Under the pieces are notes generated by a model. The model had not been told where the DNA came from and did not search any database. It saw only the letters and a program-made list of their open reading frames with translations. This document shows positions 1-6,000 of a stretch of DNA of 10,571 nt, piece by piece; position 1 is the first letter of the stretch; each line of letters starts with the position of its first letter. The translations under genes and the position numbers were made by a program. The stretch is from assembly GCA_045649265.1 (NCBI GenBank), contig JAZRPO010000058.1, positions 1-10,571 of the forward strand, given 5' to 3'. The DNA is from SIG480 sp045649265. GTDB lineage: Bacteria; Bacillota; Clostridia; Oscillospirales; JAAYXM01.

Positions 1-2
1 CC

Positions 3-143
3 CCGAAAGTGTCACTACCATAAATTATAGCACTTTTTTAATTTGGTGCTTGACAAGATTGTGACAACTTTACAGAGGAAAAATGAAGAGCGAAAAAAGA
101 AAAGTCCCTACACTTTCGTGTACGGACTTTGTGGCGGAGAAGG
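3..143. repeat. Direct repeat copy 1 (tRNA-Ser tail, terminator, promoter)
   Basis: This copy matches 2681-2822 with four substitutions and one single-base indel. Read on the minus strand it holds the last 12 bases of tRNA-Ser (132-143, including CCA), a hairpin matching the tRNA terminator but with one mismatched pair, and a GTGC-TATAAT extended -10 at 24-29. That promoter would fire leftward out of the window. The match stops sharply inside the tRNA T-arm. This is what an attachment-site duplication or a duplication by unequal recombination would leave. It is not a functional tRNA, because everything 5' of the acceptor 3' strand is missing. Confidence 0.9.
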
Positions 144-176
144 AGCACTGCCATTCATATGCACAATGTAAAACAA

Positions 177-201
177 TACCCCTGTGATTTTCGCAGGGGT
201 A
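177..201 (-). terminator. Intrinsic terminator after the lipoprotein gene
   Basis: An 11-bp stem (one G-T wobble) with a short T loop lies at 177-187 and 191-201. Read on the minus strand it is followed by TTGTTTT, a usable if imperfect U tract. It sits about 85 bases beyond the lipoprotein stop and so closes the cassette. The rest of 144-286 shows no gene and no recognised RNA. Confidence 0.6.
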
Positions 202-286
202 AGGAAGGTAAACGAATGTGAGTTTAGATTAAGTAGTCGGCAAAGGTCTATTGCATATATTTGCACATAGTGTCGTATTCATTATA

Positions 287-1303
287 TTATTTTTTGAATA
301 TATGCACGCTCATATCGTCAAATCGATATTCAATTTCATACCCTGCCCTGTAGCAAAAACCTTCTATAACTCTTGCGTTAGCTAAAAATCTGCCATTTCG
401 TAAGATCGCCCAGTTCATATCATCTGAAGGCTCTGGCTTGTAAATCGTTACATCATATACAGGGGCACATTTCAAAAACTCTTCATACTCGTTTCTATGA
501 GTTGTTTTTTCTTCATTATACTCAAACTTTATTTTCTCTTTACCTACGGCAATCTCCTGCTTTTTCGAGTCGTATTTACACTCATAACCAAGAGCCTCCA
601 AAAAGCTTAATATATCCATTTCAAGATACTTTTCCCCAAGTAATGTTGTAGATGGAGACTCCATTTTCTTTCCGTCAATATATACATCTGCCGCTCTTGG
701 CGCGTAAAGCTTCTTGAACGCTTCACTTGTATATACTTTTTGATAAATATAATCTCCATACTCCGCTTCCGCAATCGGAATCGTCATATAATACGCTTCA
801 TTTTCCGTCAGAGCCACGGCGATATATCCTACCTTCTCGTCCATAAAACCCAGAATTTCAATCTTACGGATATCCCGAACTCCATTGTCCGTAAAACATT
901 TCCTTATCGCTTCTTCATCACACAAAAAGGCTACCGCTTCTGAGCAGTGTTCGCCCGAATTGAAACCGAATAAGACCGCAGAAGAACTGAATAAATCAAT
1001 ATGCGGCTTTCCGTTATACCCGGGCAACGCACTCAAAACCAATTTACCGTCCATCTCTTTAAAGAGAACATGCTCGCCTGAACCAACAAGCACATCTTCT
1101 ATTTCAACAAACGGATTTTTCAAAAAAGCAAACGTGCTGTATATACCACCCTCGTTGTGGTAGTAATCAAACGACTTTAATATATAGCCTTTTTCATCGT
1201 CAATGGAGACTTCTTGTGCAACTTCTGAAACTGCACTCTTTTGCGATTCTGCACATCCGCAAACAAGCAACAAAACAAGAATAAACAATACCATTCTTTT
1301 CAT
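287..1303 (-). CDS. Lipoprotein with C-terminal stalk-like (copper amine oxidase N1-type) domain
   Basis: Predicted 338-residue surface lipoprotein. A lysine/arginine start and a hydrophobic stretch (residues 4-14) lead to a lipobox VCGC with Cys17 as the likely lipidated residue; Cys at position -2 is slightly unusual. The middle (about 35-200) is not recognised. Residues 207-253 (VYIDGKK, then LSFLEALGYECKYDSKKQEI) and 300-336 (NGRFLANARVIEGF, then GYEIEY) have the rhythm of the repeated stalk domain found on many clostridial envelope proteins, in which a hairpin is followed by an 'ALG...W/Y' unit. The start is supported by AAGGGA 8 bases upstream. It is the last gene of the cassette and is followed by a terminator. 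Its role could be envelope anchoring or immunity to the adjacent peptidase; that is inference only. Confidence 0.75.
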   Translation of the reverse strand: MKRMVLFILVLLLVCGCAESQKSAVSEVAQEVSIDDEKGYILKSFDYYHNEGGIYSTFAFLKNPFVEIEDVLVGSGEHVLFKEMDGKLVLSALPGYNGKPHIDLFSSSAVLFGFNSGEHCSEAVAFLCDEEAIRKCFTDNGVRDIRKIEILGFMDEKVGYIAVALTENEAYYMTIPIAEAEYGDYIYQKVYTSEAFKKLYAPRAADVYIDGKKMESPSTTLLGEKYLEMDILSFLEALGYECKYDSKKQEIAVGKEKIKFEYNEEKTTHRNEYEEFLKCAPVYDVTIYKPEPSDDMNWAILRNGRFLANARVIEGFCYRAGYEIEYRFDDMSVHIFKK

Positions 1304-1333
1304 AAAAACATTCCCTTATTATATTTTGTTTCA

Positions 1334-1365
1334 ATCTATCCCTCGGCAAATGCCAAGGGATAGAT
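1334..1365. other. Hairpin between the peptidase and lipoprotein genes
   Basis: An inverted repeat with a 10-bp outer stem, one mismatch and a 4-bp inner stem lies in the 91-base gap. There is no proper T tract on the minus strand, so it is either a weak terminator or an mRNA processing/stability structure. A TATAAT at 1318-1323 (minus) lies just before the lipoprotein Shine-Dalgarno but has no good -35. Confidence 0.4.
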
Positions 1366-1394
1366 ATTAAGTTTTACAACAGCAAAACCACTAA

Positions 1395-1919
1395 CTATTT
1401 GTGATACGAATCTTTTTCGGGTCTGGTAGTATAAAAAGCTTTAATTCTTTGGTTTGCACCTCTACCCGTAGAAAAGCTCCTTTTGAGTTGTTCGTATGGT
1501 ATATGTCTTTGAACTCCATTTATCCCTGTCTTTGTTTTTTCTTCTCTGGTTTCATTGACTACCACATACTTTTCGCCTTTGCTGTTTGTGTAACATCCGA
1601 CGATAACAACATAATGTTCACTTGAGTAGTTGTTTCCTGTTTCTGTTAAGAGTACTATCGGATGTTTGCCCTGCATTTCTTCTTGGATTTTTTCATATGT
1701 AAGCTCGCTGGGTGATATACGGTCGCTAAATCCGCTTGTCGTACAAGACCTTGAACCTTTTCCTAAGCCGGAGGTTTCTTCAATATAGCCACCGTCTGTT
1801 CGTCCTTTACCTAATTGAGTAGCAATCTCCTCTTGTGATACAGAACTTCCCGGATGATAATAATCATCGACCATTGAAGCAGCAGCAATCCAACACCACA
1901 TACGACCTTCTCTTCCCAT
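1395..1919 (-). CDS. Papain-like (C39/C70-type) cysteine peptidase domain, possibly the 3' part of a split gene
   Basis: The 174-residue domain opens with MWCWIAAASM, the hallmark of C39_2/C70-like peptidases. Candidate catalytic residues are Cys9, His102 (EHYVVIVGCY) and Asn122 (VVNETRE). The Gln that usually precedes the WCW motif by a few residues and forms the oxyanion hole is not at its usual place; Arg3 is roughly there. No Shine-Dalgarno precedes this ATG. The 57 bases upstream are open in the same frame right back to the TAA of the upstream gene, encoding EETISNSNSFQPNILSIAP. The domain therefore looks like the C-terminal half of a longer protein interrupted by one stop codon. The product is cytosolic unless exported by a non-classical route, as no signal peptide is visible. 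The domain call is good; independent translation is doubtful. Confidence 0.7.
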   Translation of the reverse strand: MGREGRMWCWIAAASMVDDYYHPGSSVSQEEIATQLGKGRTDGGYIEETSGLGKGSRSCTTSGFSDRISPSELTYEKIQEEMQGKHPIVLLTETGNNYSSEHYVVIVGCYTNSKGEKYVVVNETREEKTKTGINGVQRHIPYEQLKRSFSTGRGANQRIKAFYTTRPEKDSYHK

Positions 1920-1976
1920 AGGAGCAATACTTAAAATGTTTGGTTGAAATGAATTAGAGTTTGATATCGTTTCTTC

Positions 1977-2573
1977 TTACCATCTTTCCTTTTCTCCGTT
2001 TGGATAATTAAAGCCTTCGAGAAAAGCATCGTTATTTTGTGGTTTTGCATGAATTTGAGTATTGGGGAACATAGGGGGATTCGCCTGAAGCTTCGTATTA
2101 GGAAATATCAGTCCGTAATCTTGAGGTTTCGCCTGGAGTTGGGTGTTGGGGAACATGAGATTTGTATTACTCGGTGTAGCGTGAAGTTGGGTATTAGGGA
2201 ATTTTACCCTCTGCTCATTTGAAGTTCCGTTAAAACCCTCAAGGAACGAATCATTCTGCGAAGACCAGGTTCGCTTATCGGCGTTAGCACGGATATTTGC
2301 AAACTTTTCTTTTCGCTCCTGTTCATTTTTCTGACGCTCTTGTTCACTCTTTTCTCCGAATGGGTCATTGAATCCATCTAAGAAATCGTCCTTCTTTTGT
2401 TTCTGAGGTTCGGTTGAGGTTTTGACTGCGTGGTTGAGAATGGCATCTCTTTTTTCTTTGACTTCTTCGCGTTCGACTTGTTTTCCTGTTCCGAAGTCGT
2501 AATAGTATCGCTGGTTTTTGTTTTTAAATAGTGGGTTTTGTGTAACCCAATTATTGTTGCTTGAATTATTCAT
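1977..2573 (-). CDS. Repeat-rich hydrophilic protein with FL(D/E)GFN and FPNTQ motifs
   Basis: Not a family I recognise. The 198 residues are Asn/Gln/Lys-rich with no signal peptide or membrane segment. Residues 74-95 are strongly charged and could form a helix or coiled coil. FLDGFN or FLEGFN occurs at residues 64-69, 110-115 and 184-189, each after Asp/Asn-rich sequence. Four copies of FPNT(Q/K)(L/I)xAxP start at 125, 141, 157 and 169. The start is well supported by AGGAGG 7 bases upstream of ATG. The gene ends in ...EKERW and TAA, after which the same frame continues open into the peptidase domain. This may therefore be the N-terminal substrate-binding, linker or pro-region of a longer peptidase. 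It could equally be a separate partner protein. Confidence 0.75.
   Translation of the reverse strand: MNNSSNNNWVTQNPLFKNKNQRYYYDFGTGKQVEREEVKEKRDAILNHAVKTSTEPQKQKKDDFLDGFNDPFGEKSEQERQKNEQERKEKFANIRANADKRTWSSQNDSFLEGFNGTSNEQRVKFPNTQLHATPSNTNLMFPNTQLQAKPQDYGLIFPNTKLQANPPMFPNTQIHAKPQNNDAFLEGFNYPNGEKERW
2040..2210 (-). repeat. Four degenerate tandem repeats encoding FPNTQ(L/I)xAxP
   Basis: Four coding repeats with spacings of 16, 16 and 12 residues share a core like TTCCCCAATAC read on the minus strand. Copies differ at both synonymous and non-synonymous sites, so the array is not freshly amplified. Confidence 0.7.
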
Positions 2574-2587
2574 AATAGTCCTCCTTA

Positions 2588-2616
2588 ATTATAGTATATT
2601 TGTATTGCTTTTGCAA
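2588..2616 (-). promoter_or_regulatory. Proximal sigma-A promoter of the repeat-protein gene, overlapped by a palindrome
   Basis: The -10 TATAAT is at 2588-2593 and the -35 TTGCAA at 2611-2616, with a 17-base spacer. The start point would lie only a few bases before the Shine-Dalgarno. The -35 sits in an 8-bp palindrome at 2601-2620 (TGTATTGC, TTTT, GCAATACA), which could be an operator. Confidence 0.55.
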
Positions 2617-2628
2617 TACACGGGACGC

Positions 2629-2666
2629 TTTGCGCGCACGGAGCGACCAATATGAATGCGCGCAAA
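2629..2666. other. GC-rich 10-bp inverted repeat in the leader region
   Basis: A perfect stem TTTGCGCGCA / TGCGCGCAAA has an 18-base loop. It lies between the distal and proximal promoters of the cassette, so it would be transcribed in the leader made from the distal promoter. It stands out in otherwise AT-rich sequence. Confidence 0.6.
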
Positions 2667-2701
2667 TTCATAAAGGACCTCCGAAAGTGTCACTACCATA
2701 A

Positions 2702-2711
2702 ATTATAGCAC
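2702..2711 (-). promoter_or_regulatory. Extended -10 promoter firing into the cassette
   Basis: The minus strand reads GTGC then TATAAT (2702-2707), a TGn extended -10. The only -35-like element, TTGTCA at 2729-2734, is 21 bases away, so the extended -10 would have to carry the promoter. It would give the repeat-protein gene a leader of about 120 bases containing two hairpins. Confidence 0.5.
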
Positions 2712-2782
2712 TTTTTTAATTTCGTACTTGACAAGATTGTGACAACTTTTCAGAGGAAAAATGAAGAGCGAAAAAAGAAAAA

Positions 2783-2810
2783 GTCCGTACACTTTCGTGT
2801 ACGGACTTTG
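2783..2810 (-). terminator. tRNA-Ser intrinsic terminator
   Basis: A near-perfect hairpin, AAAGTCCGTACAC and its complement around a GAAA loop, starts right after the tRNA CCA on the minus strand. It is followed by TTTTTCTTTTTT. It insulates the tRNA from the downstream cassette. Confidence 0.85.
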
Positions 2811-2902
2811 TGGCGGAGAAGGGGAGATTCGAACTCCCGCACCGCTTTCGCGACCTACGCCCTTAGCAGGGGCGCCTCTTCGACCAGCTTGAGTACTTCT
2901 CC
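2811..2902 (-). tRNA. tRNA-Ser(GCU), CCA encoded
   Basis: The 92-base type II tRNA has an acceptor stem GGAGAAG/CTTCTCC, discriminator G and encoded CCA. The anticodon stem is CGCCC/GGGCG with loop CTGCTAA, giving anticodon GCU (plus-strand 2865-2867), which reads AGC/AGU. It has a long variable arm typical of tRNA-Ser and a T-stem GGGAG/CTCCC with loop TTCGAAT. Its 3' end is partly duplicated at 132-143. Confidence 0.97.
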
Positions 2903-2962
2903 AAGTCGAAAATGAAAGCCGATATTTTGTTGTTATCAAGCGAGTACCAACTCACTTCGTCT

Positions 2963-2991
2963 ATTATAAAGTAAATAATGCGTTGAGTCAA
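2963..2991 (-). promoter_or_regulatory. tRNA-Ser promoter
   Basis: The -35 TTGACT is at 2986-2991 and the -10 TATAAT at 2963-2968, with a 17-base spacer. It lies about 60 bases before the mature tRNA 5' end and is strong, as expected for a stable RNA gene. Confidence 0.8.
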
Positions 2992-3009
2992 GAGTTTTTC
3001 AAAAAACTT

Positions 3010-3789
3010 TTAAATAAGCTTAACAGTGTAATATATGCCGATGAGAAGAATGTATCCTATTAAGCCGAATGCAAAATATACAGCAAGGTCTGCAACAAGA
3101 AAGGCAGCAGCTAAAATTAAAAGAGAAAGAACATATGACAGATACACAAGAGTAAATTTCGCATCGGAATGAAAAGGGTTAAATTCGCGGCCGAAAAGCT
3201 TGAATTTATTGCCCTTGACCTGAACGAAGACTGTAAATACTGCGAGGAGAACGATGAGGACTCCGACAACTGAAAGGATGATAGCATCTGCTGAATTTAC
3301 GATATCGGAAATCAGGAGCCAGATAGCAGTGCCGCTAAGTATGGACGAGAGAACTATCATAAAGAAATCGCGCGGATAAGAATAATAAACAATGTAGAGA
3401 ACAACAAATGATACGAGGAAAAGGTAAATAAGCATAAGCATACTTGAAGAAAAAACAAAGGAAAGCGCGATGGAGCAGAGCGCTATAACAGCTGCAGCTA
3501 CGGATATGTTTTTCCCTGCAAGGAGCTTATATTTCGTGTCAATACCCTTTGCTTTCTCAACAATAATCATTATGATTCCGCAAACGAAAAGAGCAATAGA
3601 AATGCCGGATACAATTTTTGCGATGTTCCAGGCAGCCATGTAGGTAGCTGTGCTTCTCATCATCCTGCCGATGTTTGTGAACAGGAGCAGAAGCGCAAAT
3701 GCAAGCGTGAAAACAAGCAAGAGCTTGTTTGTGACGTAATCCTTTTTTACGGTTTCCGTAATCTCTTTCTTTTGTTTATTTTCCTTCAC
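3010..3789 (-). CDS. Polytopic membrane protein of unknown function
   Basis: The 259-residue protein has a charged N-terminal tail (1-20, Lys/Glu-rich) and about eight hydrophobic helices, near residues 22-40, 55-77, 94-112, 117-137, 141-160, 168-189, 213-233 and 235-256. A basic loop at 191-212 (KGNKFKLFGREFNPF) is probably cytoplasmic. There is no transporter or enzyme motif I recognise, and I assign no function. The start is GTG, with GGAGAG about 9 bases upstream. It has its own promoter and follows prmA on the same strand with a 100-base gap, so it need not be in the prmA operon. No clear strong terminator follows; a weak AT-rich dyad lies near 2991-3008. Confidence 0.8.
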   Translation of the reverse strand: MKENKQKKEITETVKKDYVTNKLLLVFTLAFALLLLFTNIGRMMRSTATYMAAWNIAKIVSGISIALFVCGIIMIIVEKAKGIDTKYKLLAGKNISVAAAVIALCSIALSFVFSSSMLMLIYLFLVSFVVLYIVYYSYPRDFFMIVLSSILSGTAIWLLISDIVNSADAIILSVVGVLIVLLAVFTVFVQVKGNKFKLFGREFNPFHSDAKFTLVYLSYVLSLLILAAAFLVADLAVYFAFGLIGYILLIGIYYTVKLI

Positions 3790-3825
3790 AACGATTCACT
3801 CTCCAAATACGACATCATATTCTAT

Positions 3826-3854
3826 ATTTTACCAAAAAAAACTGAATTTGTCCA
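3826..3854 (-). promoter_or_regulatory. Promoter of the membrane protein gene
   Basis: The -35 TGGACA is at 3849-3854 and the -10 TAAAAT at 3826-3831, spacer 17. A 15-base block (TATATTTTACCAAAA on the plus strand, 3823-3837) recurs at 4888-4902 in front of prmA. Confidence 0.6.
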
Positions 3855-3889
3855 GCATTACTTTATAAGTTTTACCCAAACGGAGATAT

Positions 3890-4858
3890 TTATTTCCGCA
3901 ATGGGCGGGCAATTATGGAAGCCCAATCGTTCTTATCGCAAATTTTGATAATTTCAAAACTTTTCGTGATATGCCCAAGAACCTCGTCAAGACGCTCGGT
4001 TATGATTCCTGAGGCTATGAAAATACCACCGTCACGAATAAAATCAGCCGCAAACGGAGAAATTCCGATTATGACATCCGCAACAATGTTTGCTGCAACA
4101 ATGTCGTATTTTTCCGTTGCAAATTTTTTTCTTAATGCCTCATCTTCGAGAATATTACCTGCAAATGCCGCATATTTCTCGGAAGAAACTCCGTTGAGCT
4201 CTGCGTTGCGAACGGCTATATCCACTGCGTTTTTGTCTATATCCATAGCAGTTGCTTTTTTTGCACCGAGGAGGCATGCCGTAATTGATAAAATTCCGCT
4301 TCCACAGCCGAGGTCCAGAATCGTGTCGCCGTCTTTTGTGTATTCCTCAATAGCTTCAAGGCAGAGCTGCGTTGTGGCGTGAGAGCCTGTTCCGAAGCTC
4401 ATGCCGGGGTTTATGGTAAAGACCACGCGCCCGTCGTCATTTTCGCATTCCTCCCATTCCGGGCGGACAAGAACACGCTTTCCGATTTTGAGAGGGTGAA
4501 AAAACTGCTTCCAGTTTTCAGACCAATCATCTTCGTTCATTGTGACAAAAGAAAGCTCAAGGCTGCCGAAAGCCTCATCCTTGCGCATCGAGGAAAGAAG
4601 CTCCTCAACTGCGAGAAGCTGTTCCCGGCCCGCATCGTTTGCGCTTATGTAGATTTTAACCTTGACATCAGATGAGAGTTTTTCGTTTATAAGGCCATCG
4701 TCGATATAATCGCGGTAAGGAAACTCCGCATGCATAAATTCGTCAAAATCGGCGGCATCTTCAATTTCAAAGCCGCGAATACCTGTATCTTCAAGCGCCG
4801 AGGTAAGAGGCTCGACACCCTCGTGAGTTGTGATTATTGCAACCTGAATCCATTCCAT
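3890..4858 (-). CDS. prmA: Ribosomal protein L11 methyltransferase
   Basis: PrmA uses S-adenosylmethionine to methylate ribosomal protein L11 in the cytosol. The 322-residue length is normal for the family. The N-terminal part (1-100) is the L11-recognition region, followed by the family signature DWSENWKQFFHP (111-122) and GMSFGTGSHATT (152-163). The Rossmann-fold SAM motif is LDLGCGSGIL (181-190), and NIVADVI (257-263) is motif IV. The start is supported by GGAGG 9 bases upstream of ATG. The gene is divergent from the deacetylase and has its own promoter. No key residue is missing. Confidence 0.97.
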   Translation of the reverse strand: MEWIQVAIITTHEGVEPLTSALEDTGIRGFEIEDAADFDEFMHAEFPYRDYIDDGLINEKLSSDVKVKIYISANDAGREQLLAVEELLSSMRKDEAFGSLELSFVTMNEDDWSENWKQFFHPLKIGKRVLVRPEWEECENDDGRVVFTINPGMSFGTGSHATTQLCLEAIEEYTKDGDTILDLGCGSGILSITACLLGAKKATAMDIDKNAVDIAVRNAELNGVSSEKYAAFAGNILEDEALRKKFATEKYDIVAANIVADVIIGISPFAADFIRDGGIFIASGIITERLDEVLGHITKSFEIIKICDKNDWASIIARPLRK

Positions 4859-4890
4859 TGTCTGAAACCTCCGTATGAAACATTACTTAT

Positions 4891-4919
4891 ATTTTACCAA
4901 AATATTACTCTGCATGCAA
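4891..4919 (-). promoter_or_regulatory. Likely prmA promoter
   Basis: The -10 TAAAAT is at 4891-4896 with a 17-base spacer to a weak -35, TTGCAT, at 4914-4919. The -10 region is identical over 15 bases to that of the membrane protein gene. In the same gap I see no convincing plus-strand promoter for the deacetylase. Confidence 0.45.
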
Positions 4920-5000
4920 CATATTTGGCGTATTTATATCATATTCTGTTTTTGTAAAAGAGAGTAAGCTTATCATCAAAATCAGAAAGGTATGATATGT

Positions 5001-5792
5001 ATGGTTATAAAGGTTCATAAGCTGACTGTTGCACTGTTTTTTGTTGCTCTTTTAATTTTTTGCGCATTGCCATATTTTCCTGCATCACCGGCACAGGAAA
5101 CGCTTGGAGAGGCTTATTCGAATTGGGGCCTGAGCTTCAAGGAAAAGGGAAAAACACCGGTCGGCAACGCATCAAAAGAGTTTCTTGCGGAATATGATGC
5201 GTATTTCGTAGGCGATGAAAATGAAAAATGCATTTATGTGACCTTTGATGCGGGATATGAAAATGGCAACACAGAAAAAATTCTTGACACACTCAAAAAA
5301 CATAACGTTCCCGCAGCTTTTTTTCTTGTTGCAAATTACATCGACCGCGAGCCTGAGCTTGTAAAGCGCATGGTTGCTGAAGGGCATATTGTGGCAAATC
5401 ATACAATGTCGCATCCCGATATGTCTGAGATTGAAAGCAAAGAAAAATTCTCCGCTGAGCTTTTGGGGCTCTCCGATAAGTATAAAAGCCTGTGCGGAAG
5501 CGACATGAAAAAGTTTTATCGCCCGCCGCAGGGCAAATTTTCAGAAAAAAATCTTGAAATGGCAAAAGAACTCGGGTACAAAACAATTTTCTGGAGCCTT
5601 GCATATGTTGATTGGTATGATGACAAACAACCCTCACATAAAGAGGCAATGAAAACGCTTACGGAAAGGATTCACCCCGGAGCAATAGTGCTTCTCCACA
5701 GTACATCAAAAACAAACGCTGAAATTTTAGATGAGCTTTTATCCGAATGGAAAGAGATGGGGTATAGCTTCAAGAGTATAGAAGAGCTGTAA
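5001..5792 (+). CDS. pdaA: PdaA-like peptidoglycan / delta-lactam-type polysaccharide deacetylase
   Basis: A carbohydrate esterase family 4 enzyme anchored outside the membrane that removes acetyl groups from peptidoglycan amino sugars. In spores PdaA-type enzymes act on N-acetylmuramic acid on the way to muramic delta-lactam. The 263 residues include a signal anchor (about 8-27), the PdaA-type WGLSFKEKGKTP and DAYFVGDENEKCIYV lead-in, and motif 1 TFDAGYENG (Asp83). Here the second motif Asp is replaced, as it is in PdaA, where it is Asn. Further motifs are NHTMSHP (metal ligands His134 and His138), RPPQG (174-178), DW (204-205) and LLH (231-233). I chose the ATG at 5001, 10 bases after GAAAGG; the ATG at 4992 is only 1 base from it. 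A sporulation role is inferred from the family, not seen in the promoter. Confidence 0.9.
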   Translation: MVIKVHKLTVALFFVALLIFCALPYFPASPAQETLGEAYSNWGLSFKEKGKTPVGNASKEFLAEYDAYFVGDENEKCIYVTFDAGYENGNTEKILDTLKKHNVPAAFFLVANYIDREPELVKRMVAEGHIVANHTMSHPDMSEIESKEKFSAELLGLSDKYKSLCGSDMKKFYRPPQGKFSEKNLEMAKELGYKTIFWSLAYVDWYDDKQPSHKEAMKTLTERIHPGAIVLLHSTSKTNAEILDELLSEWKEMGYSFKSIEEL

Positions 5793-5802
5793 TAAAAAAC
5801 GG

Positions 5803-5815
5803 AAAAACCGCATCC
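5803..5815 (+). terminator. Left half of a split intrinsic terminator
   Basis: AAAAACCGCATCC is the exact complement of 7383-7395. The two are separated by about 1.57 kb and would form a 13-bp stem with a GGTA loop if the intervening DNA and one TAGG were removed. Confidence 0.6.
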
Positions 5816-5847
5816 GGTAGGCCGAGTGTTTTTAAGGACAGTAAATC

Positions 5848-5881
5848 AAAAGGCTGAACGAATTTTATCGTTCAGCCTTTT
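5848..5881. terminator. Strong bidirectional terminator hairpin
   Basis: A perfect 14-bp stem (AAAAGGCTGAACGA and complement) with a 6-base loop ends in TTTT. It can now terminate the deacetylase transcript in place of the split terminator upstream. Its last T is the first base of a REP copy. Confidence 0.8.
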
Positions 5882-5909
5882 ATTGTAGGGGCGATTCACG
5901 AATCGCCCG
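5881..5909 (+). repeat. REP palindrome copy 1 (29 bases, intergenic)
   Basis: Identical over 29 bases to 6928-6956, and to the reverse complement of 7100-7128. The core GGGCGATTC, AC, GAATCGCCC is a 9-bp palindrome preceded by the asymmetric TATTGTAG. Such palindromes are the usual substrates of REP-associated tyrosine transposases, and one is encoded nearby. Confidence 0.9.
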
Positions 5910-6000
5910 TTTTTATAAGGTCGTAGAATTATCCTAAATTATTGGAAAAGGATATACATTTTCCCTGCTTGTTACAGTGCCGGTTACAGTTCCGGACAAA

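Larger units (their letters stand above)
2681..2822. repeat. Direct repeat copy 2 (attached to the intact tRNA-Ser)
   Basis: This is the copy contiguous with the complete tRNA. It carries the tRNA acceptor end, the tRNA terminator and the leftward extended -10 promoter. Compared with copy 1 it has one extra A in the A-rich run and a fully paired terminator, so it is probably the parental or better maintained copy. Confidence 0.9.

Noticed and set aside
83..184. Short plus-strand open frame with an AGAGGA-like site in the left direct repeat
   Set aside because: The other repeat copy reads in a different frame after the single-base indel, so the peptide is not conserved.
2040..2210. Regular repeats resembling a CRISPR array
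   Set aside because: They are degenerate, coding, in frame throughout, and have no uniform repeat or spacer lengths.
2703..2939. Open frame on the minus strand running across the tRNA-Ser region
   Set aside because: It is translated tRNA, terminator and promoter sequence, not a gene.
4911..4946. Possible sporulation sigma-G promoter for the deacetylase (TGCATG and CATATTC)
   Set aside because: The spacing is 23 bases rather than about 18, and the -10 is imperfect.
5966..5983. TGTAAC pair on the minus strand near the 3' end of the secreted-protein gene, resembling a third WalR box
   Set aside because: The spacer is 6 rather than 5 bases, and it lies downstream of a convergent gene pair where a promoter site makes little sense.
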